From: Alphaproteobacteria bacterium
Lineage (GTDB): Bacteria; Pseudomonadota; Alphaproteobacteria; Micropepsales; Micropepsaceae
Direction: 5' to 3'
DNA length: 64,000 nt
NCBI GenBank assembly: GCA_019247845.1
Contig: JAFBAL010000039.1
Location: 55,166-119,165 of the forward strand
The notes under the pieces were generated by a model. That model was not told the origin of the DNA and did no database searches. It saw nothing but the letters and a program-made list of their open reading frames with translations. Positions within the stretch are counted from its first letter, which is position 1. The number at the start of each line of letters is the position of its first letter. Shown in pieces: positions 25,770-36,119 of this stretch. A program made the translations under genes and the position numbers.

Positions 25770-26102
25770 TCAACCGTCGCGGCGGGGACGGCGGCGGGAC
25801 TTGCCTTTGAATAGAGCGGGAAGATCGCGGCGGCCGTCGACGACACGAAGGACTTCGATCCCGTCGCCATCGGGCTGCAGCTTGTAATAGATCGTCCATG
25901 GCGAAACGGGAAACGCGCGCCACAGCTTGTCGAGATAATGCCTTTTGCCGCCCACTCCCGGCATGAAGGCCAGATTCTCCATCGTCTGCCGAATGCGATT
26001 GGCGACGATCATAGCCCGTGTTGCGCCGTCGCATTGGGCGATAAAGGCAGCGATCGCGTCGATGTCGTTTTCGGCTTCGGGAGAAACAACCAGCCGCGCC
26101 AC
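25770..26102 (-). CDS. ParE/RelE-family toxin
   Basis: This 110-residue protein starts MARLVVSPEAENDIDAIAAF and shows the conserved FPVSPWTIYYKL strand followed by EVLRVVDGRRDLPALF, the ending of ParE-type toxins (Arg in the hairpin, then the helix). ParE proteins poison DNA gyrase, while RelE cuts mRNA; the ParE ending is closer. The C-terminal Lys/Arg-rich tail is an unusual extension. It follows a small partner gene by 6 bases. Confidence 0.85.
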   Translation of the reverse strand: MARLVVSPEAENDIDAIAAFIAQCDGATRAMIVANRIRQTMENLAFMPGVGGKRHYLDKLWRAFPVSPWTIYYKLQPDGDGIEVLRVVDGRRDLPALFKGKSRRRPRRDG

Positions 26103-26108
26103 GGCCGA

Positions 26109-26351
26109 TCAAGGCTTCTTGGCGACGCGTTTGATGGTTGCTTGCACCCGGGCCATGACTTCTTCGAGCGTATGGCCTTCGCCGCGCGCGATTTGCGCCT
26201 CTGCCTCCCGCAGACTGGCAATCAGGGCGTCCCTGTTGCGCTCCTCCCAAGCCATCCATTGGGCTTCGGTCATGTCTTCCTCCCCCTCGTGCCGGTACAC
26301 GGCTTCCGGCTCGGACATGCCTTTGGGGGGGTGCGGGCGCTTCCTGGTCAT
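26109..26351 (-). CDS. Probable antitoxin partner of the ParE-like toxin
   Basis: This 80-residue charged protein has a central WMAWEERNRDALIASLREAE helix and ends GHTLEEVMARVQATIKRVA. The latter resembles the C-terminal toxin-binding part of ParD antitoxins, in which a Gly precedes a helix. The N-terminus is proline/lysine-rich and no clear ribbon-helix-helix is seen. It lies directly upstream of the toxin in the same direction. An internal ATG at about 26312 could also be used. Confidence 0.7.
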   Translation of the reverse strand: MTRKRPHPPKGMSEPEAVYRHEGEEDMTEAQWMAWEERNRDALIASLREAEAQIARGEGHTLEEVMARVQATIKRVAKKP

Positions 26352-26392
26352 TTGTCGGTTATAGCGCGCAGGGCCGCCCGGCGATAGGGCGC

Positions 26393-27037
26393 TTACGCCT
26401 TCTTCTGCACGTCCGCGATGAGCGCGATCACCATGGGCGAGATCTCGCCGGCCCAGGCGAGGATGCCGGCGCGCATCCGGTCGACGCCGCCGTTGAAGCG
26501 GGCGAGGATCTCGATGTCCTGCGTCCGCTCGAACTCGACGCGCGAGCGGCCGAGGGCTTCGCGGAACTGGTCCCACAGCGCCGATATCCGGCTGTTGATC
26601 AGCTCCTCGATCGGGCCGATCGAGCATTGCGGGTGCAGCGGCAGCTGCAGCGCCGCGGCCGTCTTCGCGTCCATCGGCAGATAGGTGATGTTCCAGTCGT
26701 CATAGGGCATGAGCCGCATCACGCGGATCAGCCAGTCGCCGGCCTGGGTCTTGTAGACGCCTTCGGAGAACAGGAAGAACGGGCGGATGTTGTTGCAGCC
26801 GTGCCTGGCCAGAAGCTCGGCCTCGATGCCCTGGCGGCGGAGCTCCTGCGCCTGGAGCGACTGCGCGATCAACCTGTCGAAGTCGGCCCTGGTCTCCACG
26901 ACGTTGCGCGGATCGTCGATGCCGAGACCGGTGGCGCGGAACAGCTCGCCGTGCCGCGCGAAATCGGCTTCGTCGAAGATGCGCCTGCGGTCGTCGGACC
27001 TGACGGCGGCTTCGACCGACTTGCGTTTCCCGAACAC
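26393..27037 (-). CDS. Protein of unknown function
   Basis: This 214-residue soluble protein has no signal peptide. It has a basic N-terminus (MFGKRKSVEAAVRSDDRRR), a central hydrophobic strand NNIRPFFLFSEGVYKTQAGD and a long helical C-terminus (DQFREALGRSRVEFERTQDI). Codon use matches the chromosome. I recognise no family and no catalytic motif. It starts 42 bases before the ParE locus and is probably transcribed separately. Confidence 0.68.
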   Translation of the reverse strand: MFGKRKSVEAAVRSDDRRRIFDEADFARHGELFRATGLGIDDPRNVVETRADFDRLIAQSLQAQELRRQGIEAELLARHGCNNIRPFFLFSEGVYKTQAGDWLIRVMRLMPYDDWNITYLPMDAKTAAALQLPLHPQCSIGPIEELINSRISALWDQFREALGRSRVEFERTQDIEILARFNGGVDRMRAGILAWAGEISPMVIALIADVQKKA

Positions 27038-27124
27038 GATAGCGCTCCGCCCGATCAGCGAGGCGAGTGTAAGCCGCGGTGCGCTACGAACCCCTTAACC
27101 GGTTCGGAACAGGTTTAAGCGTCT

Positions 27125-28261
27125 TCAGGGGCTGTAGAGCCAAGCATGGCGGACTGCGCCTGCGCCGGGATCTTCGCCATAGCCGCCGACGACGAGCACC
27201 CGGCCGCTCGCGAGTTTCGTCGCCGTCGAGAAATAGAATCCGTCGAGCGCCGCGCCGCCCGCCGGCGTGAAGGTGTTCGCGGCAGGATCGTAGATCTCCG
27301 CGCGCTCCGCGCCGCCCGTGACCAGCACCCGGCCGTCGCCGAGCCGCACGACGCCGTCGGGAAGCTTGAAGCGCCGGAACGTCATGCCGGCGCCGCGGGT
27401 GAACTTGCCGCTTTGCGGATCGTAGATCTCGGTCGAGCTCAGCGTGCCCTGCCAATCGCGATTGTCCGATCCGCCGACGACGAACACGCGGCCGTTCGCG
27501 AGCTTTACCGCGCCCATCTTGTAGCGCGCCGCCGTCATGCTCCCGGTGCGCGCGAAACGCCCGGTCGCGGGATCGTAGATTTCCGCGCTCGCCTCGACGG
27601 TGCGGCCTGGATGGGTGCCGGCGCTCCATCCGCCCATGACCAGGACCTTTCCATCGTCCAAAACCGCGCCCGCAAACGACGAACGCGCGACATGCATGGA
27701 ACCCGTGGGCGAGAAGGTCCCGGTCTTGGGATCGTACAATTCCGCGCTCGCCTGCTGCGCATCGTCGGTCGTCAGGCTGCCGCCGGCGATCAGGACCTTG
27801 CCGTTCTTCAGCGCGAAAGCGAGCGCGCCGCAGCGTGGCGTGCGCATGGCGCCGGTGGCGCGGAAAACGCGTCCGGCCGTGTCGTAAACCTCGGCGGCCG
27901 CAAGACAGCCCGGCGAGCCGTCCCAGCCGCCGGCGATCAGCACCTTGCCGTCGGTCAGCAGCGCGCTTGCGGCGCCGACGCGCGGCGCGTGCATGGATGC
28001 TATGGATGAAAAGCGACCCGACGCGGGATCATAGAGCTCCGCGCTCGCTTCGATCGCCCCGTTGGCGCGCATTCCGCCGGCGATGAGGACGCGGTTGTCG
28101 GCAAGCAGCACGGCAGTCTGATGAAAGCGCGGCGTCGTCGGATCGCCGGTCGGGGCGAGGATGCCGGACGTAGCCCCGCCCGCCATGAAAATGAGCGTGA
28201 GCGTGCCGAGGCCCAATGCGAGCCACGCACCGTGCTTCGTGCGAATGCGTTCCTTCTCCAT
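27125..28261 (-). CDS. Kelch-repeat beta-propeller protein
   Basis: This 378-residue protein has an N-terminal hydrophobic segment (about 12-33) acting as a signal or anchor, followed by six to seven Kelch repeats. Each has the pattern GKVLIAGG...A(S/A)AELYDPxTGxF, for example VLVMGGWSAG and RVFVVGGSDN. Such propellers are protein- or sugar-binding and resemble the galactose-oxidase central domain, but the Cu-binding Tyr-Cys motif is not visible. It probably faces the periplasm. It sits downstream of dxs in the same direction, 30 bases away. Confidence 0.85.
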   Translation of the reverse strand: MEKERIRTKHGAWLALGLGTLTLIFMAGGATSGILAPTGDPTTPRFHQTAVLLADNRVLIAGGMRANGAIEASAELYDPASGRFSSIASMHAPRVGAASALLTDGKVLIAGGWDGSPGCLAAAEVYDTAGRVFRATGAMRTPRCGALAFALKNGKVLIAGGSLTTDDAQQASAELYDPKTGTFSPTGSMHVARSSFAGAVLDDGKVLVMGGWSAGTHPGRTVEASAEIYDPATGRFARTGSMTAARYKMGAVKLANGRVFVVGGSDNRDWQGTLSSTEIYDPQSGKFTRGAGMTFRRFKLPDGVVRLGDGRVLVTGGAERAEIYDPAANTFTPAGGAALDGFYFSTATKLASGRVLVVGGYGEDPGAGAVRHAWLYSP

Positions 28262-28290
28262 CTCCCGCGCAATACGGCGTGGGACGCGGG

Positions 28291-30219
28291 TCAGCCGATC
28301 ACTGCCCTGGCGGCAGCGGCTTCCTGCTCGCGTCCGAGCGCACCCAAAGCGGTCGCCACGATGCTGGCGGCGTCGAGGCCGGCAGCCTCGTACATCTTCT
28401 CCGGACTGTCCTGGTCGATGAAGCGGTCGGGCAGCACCATCGGGCGGATCTTGAGGCCCTTGTCGAGCGCGCCCTCGAGCGCCAGGTGCTGCAGCACATG
28501 GCTCGCGAAACCGCCGACGGCGCCCTCTTCGATGGTGATCAGCACTTCGTGCTCGCGCGCCAGGCGGTTCACCAGGTCCTTGTCGAGCGGCTTTGCGAAC
28601 CGCGCATCGGCGACGGTGGCCGACAGGCCATAGCCCGCGAGCTTGTCGGCGGCGGCCAGCGCCTCGGACAGGCGCGTGCCATAGGACAGGACGGCGATGG
28701 AGGTGCCTTCGCGCAGCACGCGGCCCTTGCCGATCTCGAGCGCCACGCCTTCGAGCGGACGCTCCACGCCGGTGCCTTCGCCGCGCGGATAGCGCAGCGC
28801 GCTCGGCCGGTCGTCGATGGCGACCTGCGTCGCCACCATGTGCACCATGTCGGCCTCGTCGCCGGCGGCCATCAGCACGAAGTTCGGCAGCGTGCCCAGA
28901 TAGGCGATGTCGAACGAGCCCGCATGCGTCGGCCCATCGGCGCCGACGAGCCCGGCGCGGTCCATGGCGAAGCGGACGGGAAGCGACTGGATCGCGACGT
29001 CGTGCACGACCTGGTCGTAGGCGCGCTGCAGGAAGGTCGAATAGATGGCGCAGAACGGCTTCATGCCGTCGGCCGCAAGGCCGGCCGCGAAGGTCACCGC
29101 ATGCTGCTCGGCGATGCCCACGTCGAAGGTGCGCTTGGGGAACGCCTTGGCGAACAGGTCGACGCCCGTGCCCGACGGCATCGCGGCCGTGATCGCGACG
29201 ATGCGCTCGTCCTTCTTGGCTTCGGCGATCAACGCCTCGCCGAAGACCTTTTGATAGGCCGGCGCCTTGGAGTTGGATTTCTTCTGCTCGCCGGTCAGCA
29301 CGTTGAACTTGGTGACGCCGTGATACTTGTCGGCGCTGGCCTCGGCCGGGGCATAGCCCTTGCCTTTCTTGGTCACGACATGGACCAGGATCGGGCCGTT
29401 CTCGGCGTCGCGGACGTTCTCCAGAACCGGGATCAGATGGTCGAGGTTGTGGCCGTCGATCGGGCCCACGTAATAGAAGCCCAGCTCCTCGAACAGCGTG
29501 CCGCCGGTGACCATGCCGCGGGCGAATTCCTCGGCTCGCTCGACACCCTTTTCCATAGGCCGCGGAAGGAGATGGGCAATCTTCTTCCCAATCTCCCTTA
29601 AGCTCAGATAGTGGCGGCTGGAGACCAGCCGCGCCAGATAGGCGCTCATCGCGCCGACCGGCGGGGCGATCGACATGTCGTTGTCGTTGAGGATGACGAT
29701 CAACCGCGCGTCCATCGCGCCGGCATTGTTCATCGCCTCATAGGCCATGCCCGCGCTCATCGCGCCGTCGCCGATGACGGCGACCACATGGTTCTTCTTG
29801 CCCTTCATGTCGCGCGCGACGGCGAAGCCGAGGCCCGCCGAGATCGAGGTCGAGGAATGGGCGGCGCCGAACGGGTCGTACTCGCTCTCGGCGCGCTTGG
29901 TGAAGCCGGACAGCCCGCCGCCCGAACGCAGCGAGCGCATGCGTTCGCGGCGGTTGGTGATGATCTTGTGCGGATAGGCCTGATGGCCGACGTCCCAGAT
30001 GATCTTGTCGTCCGGAGCATTGAAGACGTAGTGCAGCGCCGTGGTCAGCTCGACCACGCCGAGGCCGGCGCCCAGATGACCGCCCGTGACCGACACCACG
30101 TCGACCAGCTCGGTGCGGAGCTCCTCTGCGAACTGCTTGAGCTCGCTCTTCGGCAACTGGCGCAGTTCGTTCGGCTCGCGAACGCGATCCAGCAAAGGCG
30201 TCTTGGAAGGAACTGTCAT
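28291..30219 (-). CDS. dxs: 1-deoxy-D-xylulose-5-phosphate synthase
   Basis: This 642-residue thiamine diphosphate enzyme condenses pyruvate and glyceraldehyde 3-phosphate in the first step of the MEP isoprenoid pathway. [19 protein letters not shown] and the TPP motif [18 protein letters not shown] are in the N-terminal domain. [18 protein letters not shown] is in the transketolase-like middle domain, and the C-terminal domain ends about residue 640. It follows xseB as in most alphaproteobacteria. An Fsr-like exporter (target pathway of fosmidomycin) is also in the window, but 20 kb away. Confidence 0.97.
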   Translation of the reverse strand: MTVPSKTPLLDRVREPNELRQLPKSELKQFAEELRTELVDVVSVTGGHLGAGLGVVELTTALHYVFNAPDDKIIWDVGHQAYPHKIITNRRERMRSLRSGGGLSGFTKRAESEYDPFGAAHSSTSISAGLGFAVARDMKGKKNHVVAVIGDGAMSAGMAYEAMNNAGAMDARLIVILNDNDMSIAPPVGAMSAYLARLVSSRHYLSLREIGKKIAHLLPRPMEKGVERAEEFARGMVTGGTLFEELGFYYVGPIDGHNLDHLIPVLENVRDAENGPILVHVVTKKGKGYAPAEASADKYHGVTKFNVLTGEQKKSNSKAPAYQKVFGEALIAEAKKDERIVAITAAMPSGTGVDLFAKAFPKRTFDVGIAEQHAVTFAAGLAADGMKPFCAIYSTFLQRAYDQVVHDVAIQSLPVRFAMDRAGLVGADGPTHAGSFDIAYLGTLPNFVLMAAGDEADMVHMVATQVAIDDRPSALRYPRGEGTGVERPLEGVALEIGKGRVLREGTSIAVLSYGTRLSEALAAADKLAGYGLSATVADARFAKPLDKDLVNRLAREHEVLITIEEGAVGGFASHVLQHLALEGALDKGLKIRPMVLPDRFIDQDSPEKMYEAAGLDAASIVATALGALGREQEAAAARAVIG

Positions 30220-30358
30220 ATGCTACCCACACCGCGCAAATGGATTAAGCGCGTCCCCGCGATCAATAACGTGCTGCACTGCGCAAAAGTCGGCCCTTTC
30301 CCCGAATAAATCAAGGACGACGAAGGGATACCCGGGACAAAGGCCGGAATTCCGCGCG

Positions 30359-30619
30359 TTAAACCGTATCCATGGACTCGGTCCCGGCCGGACTGCCGGC
30401 GTTAAGGACGATCTTCTCCAACCGCCCCTCCGCCGCTTTCAGCTTGGCTTCGCAATGCGCCTTGAGCGCCTGGCCGCGCTCGTAGAGGGCGATGGAGTCC
30501 TCGAGGTCGACCTCGCCCTGCTCCAGCCGCGCGACGATGTCCTCGAGCTCCTTGAGCGCGAGCTCGAAGCTCAGGCTATCCACGGGCGCTTGCGGTTTCG
30601 GTTTCTGCTTGTCGTTCAT
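30359..30619 (-). CDS. xseB: Exodeoxyribonuclease VII small subunit
   Basis: This 86-residue protein shows the family core [20 protein letters not shown] followed by [25 protein letters not shown], two helices that bind XseA. Together the subunits degrade single-stranded DNA. The C-terminal tail after residue 70 is variable. It is the first gene of the xseB-dxs pair, with 139 bases between them. Confidence 0.95.
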   Translation of the reverse strand: MNDKQKPKPQAPVDSLSFELALKELEDIVARLEQGEVDLEDSIALYERGQALKAHCEAKLKAAEGRLEKIVLNAGSPAGTESMDTV

Positions 30620-30655
30620 GAGGTTCGAAGCTTCTGCTGGTTTTCGGAATTAACG

Positions 30656-32524
30656 TCAACTGCCGGCGGTCCCGCGCGGACCTTTTACTTTTTGCGGCAC
30701 CACGTCGAAGGCCACGGTCAGGCGCATCTCGTCCGACACGAACGGCACCGTGCCATGCCAGAAGTAGGACGGGAACAGCACCAGCTTGCCGACCCCCGGC
30801 TTGACCAGCCGCTCAGGCCGGTCACGCTCCGACAGCGCGATATTGGATTCGCCGAACTTGAGCCAGCCCTGCTCGCCGTCGTCGACGGCGCCGGGCAGCG
30901 ACACGTAATAGGCGGAGCTGATCCAGCCCTGCGGATGGAAATGGTTGGCATGGAAGCCACTCGACCTGAGACGACACGACCACGCGCCGACGAGGTCGTA
31001 GTCGTCCGCCTTGCGTCCGCCGATCGGATGGCCGGGGGCGTCGGGCAGCGCGCCGATATAGTCGCCGACCGCTTCAAGGATTTTCTCACGCACGCCGTCG
31101 AGCGCCTTGCTGCGATTGTCGAAAAGGTAGCCGGGCGTTTGCGAGCCGCCGCGCAGGGTCTGGTCGAGCGGCGCGGTGTTGCGGGTGTGAAGCGCGACGA
31201 GGTCTTCGCCGAGCGCACGGTTGAACGAGGCGACGTCGCCGAAGCCCGACGGCGGCGGCAGGTCGTAGACGCGCACGAGCCTCTCGATGTCGGCCAGCGC
31301 ATCGAGCCGGCTGTCGCCGAGCTCGCGATAGGCGAGCGTCAGGAAGGCGAGGTTCGCCTGGTCATGAGGGCTGAGCGCAAGCGCGCGCTCGAGCAAGGAC
31401 GCCGCCTCGCGCGGCTGGCGGTTCTGCAGCAGCGCGCTGGCGAGCACACGATAGTTGTCAACGGTTTGCGGATCGCTCTTCACGATCTCCTCGAGCAGCG
31501 CGATGCCTTCGTCGAAGCGGCGCTGCGAGACGAGCGCGCGCGCGAGCACGTTGGCGATATCGTGACGCGCCGGCGCGATGCCGTGCGCGCGGCGCAGCAG
31601 CCGCTCGGCCGCTTCGGCCTGCCCCTGGCGCAATCGCTGATCGGCTTCGGCGAAAAGAAGATCGGGCGTCTCGCCGATGCGCGTGCGCGCGAAGGCATAG
31701 GACTTCAGGGTCAGCTCGCCCTTTCCCATCTCCCAGGCGAGCGCGTTGAGGCGGCGATGCGCCTCGACGAAATCGGGAGCGGCTTCGATCGCGCGCCCGT
31801 AAGCGGCGATCGCGTCGTCGCTGCGTGCGGCGCGCTCCAGCATGTTGCCGAGCGCGAAAAGCGCCTCGCGGCTTTTCGGCCGAAGCCCGAGCGCCGCATC
31901 GAGCGCGGCCTGCGCTTCGCCATAGCGGCCGAGCGCGGTGAAGGTGCAGCCGAGATAGTACTGCGCGTCGAAGTAGCCGGGCTTGAGCGCGGCCGCCTGC
32001 TGCAGCGGGACGAGCGCCGCATCGAATTCCTGTCGCTCGCGCAGCAGCACGCCGAGCTGCGTCAGTGCCTGGACATAGTCCGGCCGGAGCGCCACCGCGC
32101 GGCGCTGGGCGGCGAGCGCCTCGTCGGGCCGGCCGAGCTCGTGGAGCACGATGCCCAAATTGTAGCTGGCGTCAGCATAGTCGGGCTTGAGCGCAAGCGC
32201 GCGGCGCAGCGAATCCTCCGCGCCGGCCCGATCACCCGCCAGGCGCAGCAGGTTCCCCAGGTTGTTCCGCAGCGAGGCCTCGTTCGGTGCCGTCTCAACC
32301 GCCCGGCGCAGCCACGGCAGCGCCTCGGCCGTCGCCCCCCGGTCGCGCAACAGCAAAGCCAGAAAGTTCATGGCCTGCACGGCGTTAGGCTCGGCGTTTA
32401 AGACATCGCGGCACTTGGCCTCGGCCTCGGCCAGCCGCCCCGCCCGGCGGAGCCTTTCGGCCTCCTGGAGCGCGAGCCCGACTCGCTTGAGGGAATCAGG
32501 GGTGATTTGCGGCGCCATTTGCAA
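30656..32524 (-). CDS. TPR protein with C-terminal 2-oxoglutarate/Fe(II) oxygenase domain
   Basis: This 622-residue protein contains about ten TPR units (residues about 15-390) with repeated AxxLRRALALKPDYADA-like helices. A C-terminal domain (about 425-615) resembles putative 2OG-Fe(II) oxygenases. GFHANHFHPQGW near 523-532 and WHGTVPF near 589 supply candidate Fe-binding histidines, and DEMRLTVAFDVV has the Arg expected to bind 2-oxoglutarate. It presumably hydroxylates a protein or peptide recognised by the TPR domain. It is transcribed away from the TonB receptor across a 416-base gap. The target is unknown. Confidence 0.82.
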   Translation of the reverse strand: MQMAPQITPDSLKRVGLALQEAERLRRAGRLAEAEAKCRDVLNAEPNAVQAMNFLALLLRDRGATAEALPWLRRAVETAPNEASLRNNLGNLLRLAGDRAGAEDSLRRALALKPDYADASYNLGIVLHELGRPDEALAAQRRAVALRPDYVQALTQLGVLLRERQEFDAALVPLQQAAALKPGYFDAQYYLGCTFTALGRYGEAQAALDAALGLRPKSREALFALGNMLERAARSDDAIAAYGRAIEAAPDFVEAHRRLNALAWEMGKGELTLKSYAFARTRIGETPDLLFAEADQRLRQGQAEAAERLLRRAHGIAPARHDIANVLARALVSQRRFDEGIALLEEIVKSDPQTVDNYRVLASALLQNRQPREAASLLERALALSPHDQANLAFLTLAYRELGDSRLDALADIERLVRVYDLPPPSGFGDVASFNRALGEDLVALHTRNTAPLDQTLRGGSQTPGYLFDNRSKALDGVREKILEAVGDYIGALPDAPGHPIGGRKADDYDLVGAWSCRLRSSGFHANHFHPQGWISSAYYVSLPGAVDDGEQGWLKFGESNIALSERDRPERLVKPGVGKLVLFPSYFWHGTVPFVSDEMRLTVAFDVVPQKVKGPRGTAGS

Positions 32525-32940
32525 CGCATAGCACCAACGCGGGCGGCCTCAATCGAAAAGCTGCGGTCGAAAAGACACATTTGCCCGCCGTTTCAGCGCT
32601 TTTCGAGTCGAGATCGCGCCATGGAAGCGCCCGCGTTCGGACGCGATCTTGACAACAATGTCACCGTAAACATCAGCACAAATATAATTTAGTTTCAGAA
32701 GCTTCATGCAACCAATCATGAAGTTGTTGCCGTAAGGGGAATTGACGCCAAAATACCACAGTCTCGCCGCGAATCTTCCGCGCAGGTGATTCCGTTTTGA
32801 CCCCAAGCTCTCAGACTCGTAACCTGCCTTCGAACGGGTGAAATTCGCGCCATTAGCTGTGGCTCGAAGCATTGGCGCCACATGGTTCCAATTAAAGCCC
32901 GCGAGCGACGTCGTTACGACAGAACCAAGGGGGTTCCCAA
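32525..32940. other. AT-richer intergenic region between divergent genes
   Basis: No gene is visible in these 416 bases. It must hold the promoters of the TPR-oxygenase (leftward) and the TonB receptor (rightward). A TTGACC at 32797-32802 with a 17-base spacer to TAACCT at 32820-32825 is a modest candidate for the receptor and would give a leader of about 110 bases. A TTGACA at 32649 and TATAAT at 32683 are too far apart (28 bases) to form one promoter. Confidence 0.45.
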
Positions 32941-35900
32941 GTGTTTCAAATCCAAACTAAAAGCAGCCTGAAGACGGCTCTGCTCCTCGGAGCAGCGACG
33001 GCGACGGCGATGAGCCTGACTACGGCGGCAATGGCGGAAGACCAACCGGTCGAAACCGTTGTCGTGACGGGTTCGCGCATCCCGCAGGTTGGCGTCTATG
33101 CCGCCAGCCCGGTCACCGCGGTCAACAATCAGGAAATCAAGTACGAGGGTACGACCAACGTCGAAACCCTTCTGAACAACCTGCCGTCGGCCTTCGCCGA
33201 CTTCGGTTCGAACGAGTCGAACGGCTCGCCCGGTACCGCCACGGTCAATCTGCGCAACCTCGGCAGCGCCCGTACCCTGGTGCTCGTCGACGGCAAGCGC
33301 CTGATGCCTGGCGACCCGTCGCTGCCCTCGCCCGACTTGAACCAGATCCCCGCGGCTCTGATCGACCATGTCGAAGTCGTGACGGGTGGTGCGTCGGCCG
33401 TGTACGGCTCGGACGCCATCGCCGGCGTCGTGAACTTCGTCATGCGCAAGGACTTCGAGGGCTTCGAGTTCGACGGCCAGTGGACCGGCTATCAGCACGA
33501 CAACAACAACGACTATGCCCGCTCCATCGTGGCGAACGGCCTCGGCGGCTCGCTGCCCGGCACGATCCCGCAGGCGCCGGACAGCGTCTTCGACGGCGAC
33601 ACCTGGGACCTGAACGGCATCCTCGGCGTCAACAGCGCCGACGGCAAGGGCAACCTGACCGCCTATGCCGGCTTCCGTCACCTGAACTCGGTCTGGGAAA
33701 ACAGCCGCGACTTCTCCGACTGCGGCACGGCGACCACGTTCAACGGCCGCAGCGGCGCGAAGCACGGCTTCGTCTGCGCCGGTTCGTCCACCGCGGCTCT
33801 GACCATCGACGGGAACACGGCCGGTGGCCGCTTCTCGAGCCTTGACAGCAGCGCGGATTGCGGCCTGGGCACGACGACCAGCTGTACCGTCAACCCGCTG
33901 ACCGGTGGCTTCGACCACTTCTCGAACGCCGGCAAGTTCAACTTCGCTCCCCTCAACTACCTGCAGCGCCCCGACGAGCGCTACACGATGGGCGCGATGG
34001 GCCACTACGAGTTCAACAAGGCCCTGGACCTGTACACCTCGCTGATGTTCATGGACGACCACACCGTGGCGCAGATCGCTCCTTCGGGCGCGTTCTACGG
34101 CACGGAGCTGCTGACCAACTGCGACAACCCGCTGCTCACCGCCGAAGAAGTCAAGGACCTCTGCACCGACGCCAAGAACGTGCAGAACCCGGGCTTCGCG
34201 AGCATGTTCATCGGCCGTCGCAACGTCGAAGGCGGCAACCGTCAGGACGATCTGCGTCACACCTCCTACCGCATGGTGGTCGGTGCGAAGGGCGATCTGG
34301 GCGGCGGCTGGGCCTACGACGCGTTCGCGCAGTACGGCACGACGGTCTATCAGGAAGAGTACCTGAACGACCTGTCGATCGTTCGCATCCAGCGCTCGCT
34401 GCTGGTCGATCCGGCCACGGGCGAGTGCCAGTCGAAGGTCGACGGCTCCGATCCGGATTGCGTGCCGTGGAACATCTGGGTTCCGAACGGCGTGACTCCG
34501 GCGGCGACCAACTACCTGGGCGTCCCGGGCATGAAGGAAGGCTCGACCCAGGAATGGGTCGCTGGCGCCAGCTTGACCGGCGACCTCGGCGCGTGGGGCA
34601 TCCAGTCCCCCTGGGCGAAGAGCCCCGTCGCGCTCGCGATCGGCACCGAGTATCGTCAGGAGAACCTGAACCTGCGCACCGACCTCGAGTTCTCGAGCGG
34701 TGACCTCGCCGGTCAGGGCGGCCCGACGAAGGGCACGAACGGCGGCTACAACCTCGAGGAAGGCTTCGGCGAAATCCGGATCCCGATCGCGCAGGACATG
34801 CCGTTCTTCGAAGACCTGTCGGCCAACGCCGGCTACCGTTACTCGTCGTACAGCATCGCCGGTGCGGTGAACTCGTACAAGTACGGTGCGGAATGGCAGC
34901 CGATCGACGACTTCCGTCTGCGTGCGAGCTTCCAGCGTGCGGTGCGTGCGCCGAACGTCATCGAGCTCTTCACGCCGCAGTCGCTCGGTCTGTGGGGCGG
35001 TTCCGACCCGTGCGGTGGTTCCGATCCGACACATACGAACAAGTTCGCCACTCTGGCGAACTGCGAAAAGACCGGCATGACTGCGAACCAGTACACGAAG
35101 ACTCCGCAGTGCGTGTCCGGCCAGTGCGGCGGCCTGTTCGGCGGTAACTTCAGCCTGGTTCCCGAGACCTCGGACACCAAGGAGTTCGGCATCGTGTTGA
35201 CGCCGACCTTCATCGACGGCTTCACGGCGACGATCGACTACTTCGATATCGACCTGGAAGGCGCCATCGGTGTCATCCCGCAGAAGAGCGTGCTCAAGCT
35301 GTGCATGACGCAGGACCTTGCGGCCATGTGCGACCTGATCCACCGCGGTACCCAGGGCGTGCTGTTCGGCACGGGCGCCGGCGCCGGCTTCGTCACCTCG
35401 ATCAACCGCAACACCGGTGCGATCAAGACGAAGGGCGTGGACGTCGAGGCCAACTACACCACCGGCCTGGACGACTGGGGCATGGGCGCCAACGGTTCGT
35501 TGAACTTCAACTTCCTCGGCACCTGGACGGATCAGTTCCGCCAGACGCCGTTCGATGGGTTCACGAACAAGATCTGTAACCCGACGGAAGACTGCGTCGG
35601 CGACGACACGATCAAGCCGCGCAAGGTGCTCGGCTACTACGACTGCGCCGGTCTGTTCGGTCTCACCTGCGGCACGCCGATCCCGAAGTGGAGGCACAAG
35701 CTGCGCGTGACCTGGACTGCTCCGTGGGACTTCGACCTGTCGGTCGAATGGCGCCACATGAGCGGCGTGAAGTTCGACGGCAACCGGATCGACGAAGCTC
35801 TCGGCGGTCCGAACCCCGGCTGCTTCGCGGCGACCGGCCTGTCGGGCTTCTGCGACCTCTCGGATGAGAAGATCGCGTCGTACGACTATCTGGATCTCGC

Positions 35901-36093
35901 TGGCGACTACACCGTCCGCGAGGGCATCAGCATCCACGCTGGTATCCAGAACCTCTTCGACAAGGACCCGCCGATCCTCGACTCGAACTCGCTGGGCGTT
36001 TCGTCCCCGCCGTTCGGCAACGGCAACACGTACCCGCAGGTTTACGACAGCCTCGGCCGTACGATCTTCCTTGGCGTGACGGTGAAGTACTAA
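32941..36093 (+). CDS. TonB-dependent receptor (large, oar/SusC-like substrate class unknown)
   Basis: This 1050-residue outer-membrane importer starts at a GTG preceded by AAGGGGG. The signal peptide ends near Ala32. A TonB box (ETVVVTGSR) lies at 38-46. The plug domain (about 50-175) includes RTLVLVDGKRLMPGD and VEVVTGGASAVYGSDAIAGV. The barrel ends with an aromatic residue (GVTVKY), as needed for outer-membrane insertion. Several Cys pairs sit in extracellular loops. Codon use favours the GGT/CGT/TTC class more than the neighbours, suggesting high expression. The substrate is unknown; the flanking modifying enzymes suggest peptides or glycans. Confidence 0.93.
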   Translation: MFQIQTKSSLKTALLLGAATATAMSLTTAAMAEDQPVETVVVTGSRIPQVGVYAASPVTAVNNQEIKYEGTTNVETLLNNLPSAFADFGSNESNGSPGTATVNLRNLGSARTLVLVDGKRLMPGDPSLPSPDLNQIPAALIDHVEVVTGGASAVYGSDAIAGVVNFVMRKDFEGFEFDGQWTGYQHDNNNDYARSIVANGLGGSLPGTIPQAPDSVFDGDTWDLNGILGVNSADGKGNLTAYAGFRHLNSVWENSRDFSDCGTATTFNGRSGAKHGFVCAGSSTAALTIDGNTAGGRFSSLDSSADCGLGTTTSCTVNPLTGGFDHFSNAGKFNFAPLNYLQRPDERYTMGAMGHYEFNKALDLYTSLMFMDDHTVAQIAPSGAFYGTELLTNCDNPLLTAEEVKDLCTDAKNVQNPGFASMFIGRRNVEGGNRQDDLRHTSYRMVVGAKGDLGGGWAYDAFAQYGTTVYQEEYLNDLSIVRIQRSLLVDPATGECQSKVDGSDPDCVPWNIWVPNGVTPAATNYLGVPGMKEGSTQEWVAGASLTGDLGAWGIQSPWAKSPVALAIGTEYRQENLNLRTDLEFSSGDLAGQGGPTKGTNGGYNLEEGFGEIRIPIAQDMPFFEDLSANAGYRYSSYSIAGAVNSYKYGAEWQPIDDFRLRASFQRAVRAPNVIELFTPQSLGLWGGSDPCGGSDPTHTNKFATLANCEKTGMTANQYTKTPQCVSGQCGGLFGGNFSLVPETSDTKEFGIVLTPTFIDGFTATIDYFDIDLEGAIGVIPQKSVLKLCMTQDLAAMCDLIHRGTQGVLFGTGAGAGFVTSINRNTGAIKTKGVDVEANYTTGLDDWGMGANGSLNFNFLGTWTDQFRQTPFDGFTNKICNPTEDCVGDDTIKPRKVLGYYDCAGLFGLTCGTPIPKWRHKLRVTWTAPWDFDLSVEWRHMSGVKFDGNRIDEALGGPNPGCFAATGLSGFCDLSDEKIASYDYLDLAGDYTVREGISIHAGIQNLFDKDPPILDSNSLGVSSPPFGNGNTYPQVYDSLGRTIFLGVTVKY

Positions 36094-36119
36094 GCCGGCA
36101 ACGGCATGAAGACGGAAAG

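Noticed and set aside
32649..32688. TTGACA and TATAAT as a promoter of the TonB receptor
   Set aside because: The spacing is 28 bases, far from 17, so the two do not form one sigma-70 promoter.
32914..35937. A 1007-codon antisense frame across the TonB receptor gene
   Set aside because: Very long but Arg/Val/Gly-rich with no motifs. It is the mirror of the receptor's codon bias, whose plus-strand product has signal peptide, TonB box, plug and barrel.
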